From Parasponia andersonii (taxonomy: Eukaryota; Streptophyta; Magnoliopsida; Rosales; Cannabaceae), in contig JXTB01000092.1 of assembly GCA_002914805.1 (NCBI GenBank), forward strand, positions 771,953-835,952: a stretch of DNA of 64,000 nucleotides, given 5' to 3'. Positions 57,104 to 64,000 of the stretch are shown in pieces. A program made the translations under genes and the position numbers. Below the pieces are notes generated by a model. That model had not been told where the DNA came from. It saw only the letters and a program-made list of their open reading frames with translations, and did not search any database. Each line of letters begins with the position of its first letter. Position 1 is the stretch's first letter.

Positions 57104-60100
57104 ACTATCTGTATTCTTTAGCTTCTCAAGGCCCCAGATAGGTCCTGCAGGATCATGAGAGTGGACAAAATTGGCGACTTCTGAGCTGCAATAAGAAAGG
57201 TACAGAGGCTAGAGAAGCATAGACAACACCACCCCATTGGTCAGAAGCCTCAGAACTTACCTGTTAAAAGAAAAAACTTGTAGAAATATGTACCACTCCT
57301 AAAATCCTATCATTTCATAAAAGAGTGAAAAAACTTTCTACTTTTGCCTAAGCCTATTAGTCTATATCTATATCTGATTCCAAATTCATAAAAATTAAAC
57401 ACACTCCAACCAAAATATACTCATCCTTCTTATACATGCATGGCACATTCTTATACGTATAAAGTATACGTATATGTGTATTTATGTACATACTCATGCT
57501 ATATCATCATTCATGTATCATGTCAACCTCTAATTGTACCGTTCAAGTTAATAGTCTTGTTGATTAACACAGATGCTTGCTACATTTATAAGATTATAAA
57601 TTGTACTCTTGGGGTAGGTGGGGTGCTTTTTGGTACGTGTTTTACTTTTTCACACGTGTGATAGTACTGAAAGTTTGAAAACCTTGTAAAGTTTCATTCA
57701 TGGATAAGGGGGACAATGTTCAAGACAGAGTAAAAGATACCACAGACCCTACCTTAGTCTATTATTATTTTTTTTTTTTTAAAAGCTAGTAGTTACCAAG
57801 AAGTGAGAACTACAAAGAATTAGAGTAGAAGAGGAGCAACAAAAACAAAAACTGAGGAAAACAACACAAAGAAACACTCTCACCAGTACGACTAGGTAGC
57901 AGATTTAATAGTAGAAGAGTCTCCTCCATTAGACCTGAAACGCATATTGATCAACTTTTTCTTATGAATTGTTGTCTTTTATTTTCCTTGTTTTGTAATA
58001 ATTGTGCTATGCATAGGAATATAAATTAGTTGTTATTAAGTTACATGTCATTATTGATACTTGGTTTAGAACATTAATGGATTGCCACGTATTGTCTTTC
58101 TGATGACTTTTCTGGGTAATAATGCAAAATGTTTGAGATACTACTCAATCAACATATGTAGTCTTTCATTTTCTACTTTGTTTGCGTTGTTCTGAAGTCA
58201 TGAACAGCCTTTAATGAGTTCCAAGAAGTACTCTCTCTCTCTCTCTCTCCAAGCTAAAATTGGTTGCAATGCATTAAATGCTGAGCATTATATAGCAATC
58301 TAAGGGTGTCTTAGGTATTGAGCTAGTTAATATAGAGAGCCATGTGATGGAATTAAGTGCTGCAGAGACATATAGGATTTTTTTTAGTTTCTTGTTGAAA
58401 CCAGGGAACATTCCAATGTTAGCCAACTCCATGCAACTTATCAACAATAGATAATTGTCTCATGCATGTAAATTATACCCTCATTGTTATAAGTTTCTTG
58501 GCAATATTTTGGCAAGGAAGCCTTCAAACACGTTTTTTTTTTTTTTAAACAGCAATTTTGTAATAGTACGCACTTCTTTGTATTATATATTTATCAAAGC
58601 AAGCACCAACTCCGCGCATGCCAACTTTTTGGGGGAGGATGGTGAAGGGTATTAGTTCTCTTTGGAATGTCTCATTACTTCTATTTTAAACATGTATCTG
58701 TAATTATTATCACCTAATTTGGTTAACGGTAATGCTAAAAGACACATGTCGTATTTAGTACCAAGTGACATGACTTGTCAATTAAATCTCTATGATAATA
58801 CTAGATCAAGATTTGAATTACTATAGAATTCTTGATTTTTACACTCTATTATCAAGTGATTATTAGCATCCCTTGGGCTACATAATTTTTTGCCATTGTT
58901 TTAACCAGTGGGATCCACTTACATTGTCAATCACTATGGTCATAATGGTGCTAGTTAAGTACCCCAAAGTGGGTGTTTAATAGCCATTAATTCTCATTTC
59001 TTCTTTTTTTTTGGCTAATAAGCTTTTTAGTTTGTAGCAAGCGTCTTAGCTGTGAATGGATTGGAATCTTGAGCTAAATGTGAACCAACATAAGCCACTG
59101 CCATGGCCAGTTACGCAGAGCGCATGCATATCTTAATGCAGCATACACTGCCTCTCAATAGTACCAAGTCCCGACCAATGTAGTACGTTGACATGACAAA
59201 TTGTCTCCCTTCAATATAAAAAAGCTAAGTTTAATCAATAAACATACATGATATATACATGTTTTTCTATATGCATATGCTATGCTGGAAGGTTTATTGA
59301 GTCAAGTCAATTCTATTGAATGGTCTGAATGGTTGTTGTTGTGGTGAGTCAGATATCAGTAAAGCATAGTCTGGACTCTCTGGCTTAAGTTATGTGTTTG
59401 GTTTTTGCTGAAAATAGTAAAAGGAAATTACCCCCATGCATTCATTTGCGGCGGCCCCTGGTCTAAAGCCCATGGACAACAGTGCATGAGCTTTCAATTT
59501 TCATGTTCATTCAAACTAAGATTTTTTTCCTTTCTTTTTTGAGTTTTAACTCAGAGGATAAGGAAAAATAAAAACAAAATTCATGGGCTTTTTGCAGTTA
59601 ATTTTTTCAAAGAAAAATAAGAGTTTATTCAGTTTTTGTGAATTCCACTTTGACATAGTGAAAATACACTAATCACATATTATCGTATCTATAAATAATG
59701 AAATCATAGTTAGTTTCTGTTTCTCTTACTCTATTAAGCATCAAAGCCCTTAAAAAGTGTGGAGTAAAATGATGCTACCAAAATTGTTAATGTTTTGGGT
59801 TAACACTGCTCCGCCTGTTTGATTCCTGTGCATTAATTAAGCAAATATATTCTGTTATTACTGGCTTGAGAATACTTGATGTTTATTATGATGCTACCAC
59901 TTTTACGTCGTTGACTTCACTTTTGGACATTATGAATCATAAGACTTGATAATTAATCGAGGGCTTGGATTAAGCTCTTTTACGCACAAAGAACATACAC
60001 AACAACATAATACAAATGTTGAAATGTAGAAAAAAGGAACATTCATGTCTAGTGTTGAATTTGGACCTGTTCAAGTGTGAATTCATTTCCATTAGCAATG

Positions 60101-60513
60101 TTCACTCTATCTGAACAAGTCATAGGAGTAGGATAATCACCGCTAGTCGATACATTTAGTAACAAGATTATAAAAAAAAATATACATCCACATAATCTTG
60201 TTGATGGGGAATTGACGAAAGATATAGCTTAAATATTGGCTATATTACAAGCGGAAGAGTATCTCCGTCAACTTAATTTCAGAGTTAATATTGTAACTTT
60301 ACAGTAGTCAAGGCCCTTGTGTTGTGTTCTACTGTCATGCTTTACAGAATATGAATAAATTTGATTTTCAAGGATTTCAATTAGAAAGATAATAGATGGG
60401 CTTTTGGGGTTGCGGCTCAATCGGAAATTGATATATATGGTTCACAAACTTTTGGGATTTTCTAGAGTGGACCACTCTAGAGCTTTAAAATCTGTAGTTG
60501 AGGGAGGTTTCCT
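57103..60513. other. Intergenic region between the TPD1-like gene and HCF107
   Basis: About 3.4 kb. A G/C-richer block at 57110-57260 stands out and could be a leader exon or noncoding transcript, but I find no frame or family. The remainder is AT-rich with short CT (58232-58249) and T runs. No gene is supported. Confidence 0.45.
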
Positions 60514-63500
60514 CTAGGAAAAAACTTTGGAAACTTTTCCTCTTGATCTTTTTGGTAGAGAAGTTCTTGTTTCGAACCAAAAATCCAGCTTGCTGGGGTC
60601 TAGAGACAACCTTTCAGTAATAAAAGCATCCACATCGAAACCCCTCTCGCTTTCCTTGTTATTGCCATTAGAGAAAAGGCCGACTGAATCCTCAGCTACG
60701 TAATTATCATCCATTGCAGCCACTCTTCTCAAGGTATCTTGGGGCGTGTTGGATGAGTTCTGGTCCAACTTTAAGAGTCTCTTTACACTGTCAATAGCTG
60801 GGTCTATAATATCTAAGAATCCCATAACCCATGAAGCATCATCGACAACTTCGGTGCGCTGCAGCAAGTAGCAACCAAAATTAAGGTTTAACGAAGTTAA
60901 GATTCCTACTTAATAGAAGTAGGATAGACTCTTATTATTCCATTTCACTATTATCAGAATCATTATAATAGTTCAAAACTAATTATCCTAGATAACTCTT
61001 TGGCATAAAAATGTGGTAGTTAATTGTAGTTGCTCACCTGCTGGAAATACAGGTCACGAATTTCCTCAGCACGCACTACATTTCCTTGACCCTCCTCGAA
61101 TGTTGCCCATGTCATCCATGTGATGTAACTCTGAGAATTTATGTTGAGAGAAGATCTAAATAATCTACGAGCTGCCGATAGGTTGCCAACTCTCTGTTCT
61201 AGGACCCCCCAAGCCTGCAGTGACAAGTAACCGACATGAAGACAGAGGTTCATGCTGAACCATTCCTATATATGAATCGAGATTTGACGTTTTCAATTTT
61301 ACCGAATGATTTGGTTATTACCTGTAGGCATCGAGCAGCGGTTTCACTTGTCGAGTCAATTGATAGTGCCTTTTGGTATAATTCCCTTGCTGTGGATATG
61401 TTTCCTTCTTTCCATTCCATCCACCCCCAAGCCTAAGCATCTCCAAGTTAGAGAGTCATACAGTTTTCTTCTTAATTCAAATGTGATATGCATATTTATA
61501 AACAAGTCAAGTAATTTCATAATTCTCAGAACCAGATGCATAACTTGATGTCGTAATAAGTTTGAATAGTTAGTCTTTGCAATGTATCTTACCATCCACA
61601 CTGGTTGGTGACTCGGGTCTAATTCAGATGCTCTTCTGAACAACACTCGAGCAAGATTTGCAGTTGAGTGTTTGTATTCCAATAAAGCAAGAGATTGAAG
61701 TAGAACAGGATCCCTTGGGTTAAGTGCATGACCTATCTTTAAAAGCTTTCTTCCCTTATCAATATTTCCTACGTTGGCTTCAAAAACTCCCCAAATATGC
61801 CATGCAAACCTGTTCTTAGGGCTTGCCTGTATAGCTTTCTACAATTAACAAAGAGGCATATTATTATTGAATTGCAAGGAGGTTGACATTTAATGGCATT
61901 TCAGCAAAAGAAAGTAAGTAATTCAATTTAGTAACTGAGGGATCTTAAAGAAAGAATCCACTTCCAATTTCCAACATGGTCCTTATGCTGTTTACCAGAT
62001 TCAAATTCTGCGAAAAGGAAATGAAAGTGATGGCAGTGCCATGATTTGGACATTAAACAAAAATATAGTTACCTCAAACAGTCGTCTAGCTGCCTGATTA
62101 TTTTCCTGTTGCATCTCCATTTGTGCCCATGCCTGCCTCAGAAAAATTGGAAAATATCATAAGACTCACTTGAAAAGTTACTTTGGCCAAGCGAAGCCTG
62201 CATGAAGGAAAACCAGCACTTACTAGCCAACTAGCGCAGCTTCTGGGATTAAACTTGGTGGCCTGCCTGAACAAAGATCGAGCCTGCTCAAAGCGATTCG
62301 CTTTAGCTTCTAGCAGGGCAAGCGTTTGGTATACGTACTCGTTCCCTCCACAAAATTTGAGAGCTTTAGCAAGAAGATTCCTTGCCTTCCTTATGTTCCC
62401 CTGCTTCAGCTCAAGAACTGCCCAACCATGCCAAGCAGCAATATGTCTCTTGTCAGCAACCGTGGCAGCATCAAATAACTCTCTTGCTCTCCTTATATTC
62501 CCCATCTTATTTTCCAAAATAGCCCAGCACTATTGGAAATGACCAATATCATCGTCAAAATCGAAATACAAAAATAAATGTAAAACAACAACACCACAAA
62601 ACTGAATCTATCTAAATTAGACTTACTACTAAATAAAGGCTTCTAGTTCTGATCATTACGTAACTTCCCTTTAATGACTTCCTCATCAGTGAAATTCAAC
62701 ACTACAAAACAGGGCTGGTTCTATTGGTCTGAACCACAATTCAAGAACAGACTAAAATCTCATGCAAACTACGCTTGATTCTCTATATTATCAACTGATT
62801 AAACTTCAGAATTCGAACTGTTTGACTAGATATCAAAAAGGGTGGACTTAATACGACTCAATCTGCCAAGATTTTAGTACTAATTGCACAAAGTTTTAAT
62901 CCGAAATCGCGATATAAATTATAATATGCTTAAACCAACCTGCCAGATAAAGGGGTTCTCTCCCTGAGTAGCTTGGCATCCTTTCTCATAAACAGCTCGA
63001 GCTTCTGCGGTCTTCCATTGCTTGCTTAGAGTTTTCCCTAACAGCACATATGCTCGCCCATCTTCAGGCCAATATGCTATACACTGTTCCAACCAAAAGC
63101 CAGAGAAACATCTAAAATATATCTATATATAAAAATAAAAAATACAAAAAAAAAAAACCCAAAACTAAAAACTTTTCAAAAACACCATTAATGTACGGAA
63201 CATGAGCTAGAGAGATCAAAATCAAACCTTTTGAAGAATCTCCTCAGCTTCCGCACACCGGAAGCTCCTGGTCAGAACCTTGGCCTTGTACAACGCCAAG
63301 TCCAAATTCACCGTCAGAGGCTTCCCTTGCGAGACCGATCCAACCCTCTCCCCCGGCTCGAAAATCGGCATCTTCTTCGCGAACTCCGCGAGCCCCGCAT
63401 CGATCGCCGCCGTCGATTTCAACTCTTCTTCATCATCATCTCCAACATCATCATCCCCTTCTCCGTCGCCGGGCGTGACCTCCATCGCCGGCCGGCGCAC

Positions 63501-63767
63501 CACCAGCAACTTCTCCGGCGACGATTCCGGCCTCTTCGACACGGCGGCGCCATTGGAGGTGGGAGGGTCGAGTACCGGCGCGGAGGACGAATCTCGGGAA
63601 GAGCAGCGACGAGCGGAGGAGTGGAAGTTGAGAAGGGGGAGGTTGAGGGTGAATTTGGAGAGATTTGAAGGGTTCTGAGGAGTGAAGAAGAGTGTGAAAT
63701 TAGGGTTTGGAGAGGAAGAGGAAGAAGAAGAAGAAGAAGGAGGAGAAGGAAGAAGGTGGTGTTTCAT
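60514..63767 (-). CDS. HCF107: HCF107, chloroplast HAT/TPR-repeat RNA-binding protein
   Basis: Eight exons, 63767-63228, 63083-62940, 62529-62224, 62132-62073, 61838-61593, 61432-61322, 61214-61038 and 60858-60514, join in frame to 642 residues, close to Arabidopsis HCF107 (At3g17040). The Ser-rich start (MKHHLLPSPPSSSSSS) is a likely plastid transit peptide, followed by an acidic linker (about 100-118). From about residue 150 to 530 it is built of HAT (half-a-TPR) repeats with regular W..WA.LE...GN...AR..F patterns, for example CWAILENKMGNIRRARELF and AWGVLEQRVGNLSAARRLF. It ends KVSKVFS. HCF107 binds the psbH 5' region, stabilises processed psbH RNAs, remodels them for translation and is needed for psbB/PSII accumulation. 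Exon borders often fall between repeats, as expected for helical-repeat genes. Confidence 0.94.
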
Positions 63768-64000
63768 AATTTCTCTTCTGTGAATTTTTCACGTTGGAAG
63801 AAATGTGAGGCGGGTAGACGAAGAAGAGCGGACTGTCATTTACTATTTTAGCCTTACTCCTCACTCTCCCACTCTTGTCACAAATGATGACTTGCCATGT
63901 ATATATATATATTATACCATCATTATTTTTGGACATATATGATTTATAGGAAATATTGGTTTTATATTGCTAAAAATCATCCCACCATAAGAGTTGTAAG
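63768..64000. other. HCF107 upstream region
   Basis: Leader and promoter-side DNA of HCF107, with a short TA run at about 63900. No other feature is seen before the window ends. Confidence 0.5.

Noticed and set aside
57440..57661. Plus-strand 73-residue frame as a small peptide gene
   Set aside because: Tyr/Val/Ile-rich translation of AT-repeat-like DNA without any start context or conservation cue.
63231..63678. Two plus-strand frames of over 130 residues at the right end
   Set aside because: Both are shadows of the HCF107 first exon, whose Ser/Pro/acidic codon bias opens several frames.
1..64000. Prokaryotic-type defence, phage or biosynthetic operon
   Set aside because: All supported genes are intron-bearing or plant-specific nuclear genes; no operon-like spacing or bacterial gene families were seen.

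Overview
This window looks like nuclear DNA of a dicot plant, probably a woody rosid, although the species cannot be fixed from sequence alone. The evidence is AT-rich intergenic DNA, many short GT-AG introns, long (CT)n/(TA)n tracts, plant-only genes (phytochrome B, HCF107, DGAT3, a TPD1-like peptide precursor, an ANXUR/FERONIA-type receptor kinase) and plant retrotransposon debris. I assembled the exon models by hand from open frames, splice signals and family conservation; every exon junction given for the intact genes keeps the reading frame.

Layout. 1-3500: the 3' end of a Ty3/gypsy-type LTR retrotransposon (antisense extra ORF, polypurine tract, 3' LTR). 4117-5791: HYPK behind a cluster of TGGGCC sites. 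6931-11976 (-): a RAF-like MAPKKK with a PAS domain. 15309-19591 (-): PHYB, complete, four coding exons. 21545-26881 (-): ATP-citrate lyase subunit B, 16 coding exons plus a leader intron, with a Tourist-like MITE in one intron. 28.1-39.5 kb: a gene-poor, AT-rich stretch holding a SINE candidate, a LINE fragment abutting a second, inverted copy of the same LTR element, and AT-rich tandem repeats. 39.5-43.0 kb (-): a truncated, intron-bearing exportin-1 pseudogene with an in-frame stop. 45033-46422 (-): DGAT3. 47793-50654 (-): a plastid-type iron-sulfur protein related to cyanobacterial LdpA. 51996-54572 (+): an intronless ANXUR-like receptor kinase. 55651-56342 (-): a TPD1-like secreted cysteine-rich protein. 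60514-63767 (-): HCF107.

The genes are ordinary single-copy plant housekeeping, light-signalling and signalling genes and do not form one pathway. The block HYPK - PAS/RAF kinase - ACLB resembles the Arabidopsis chromosome 3 order At3g06610-At3g06620-At3g06650 as I remember it, here with PHYB lying inside the block. I found no prokaryotic-style system, CRISPR array, defence island or tRNA gene. The most unusual content is in the transposon remnants, the antisense retrotransposon ORF, the decayed XPO1 copy and the LdpA-like protein.
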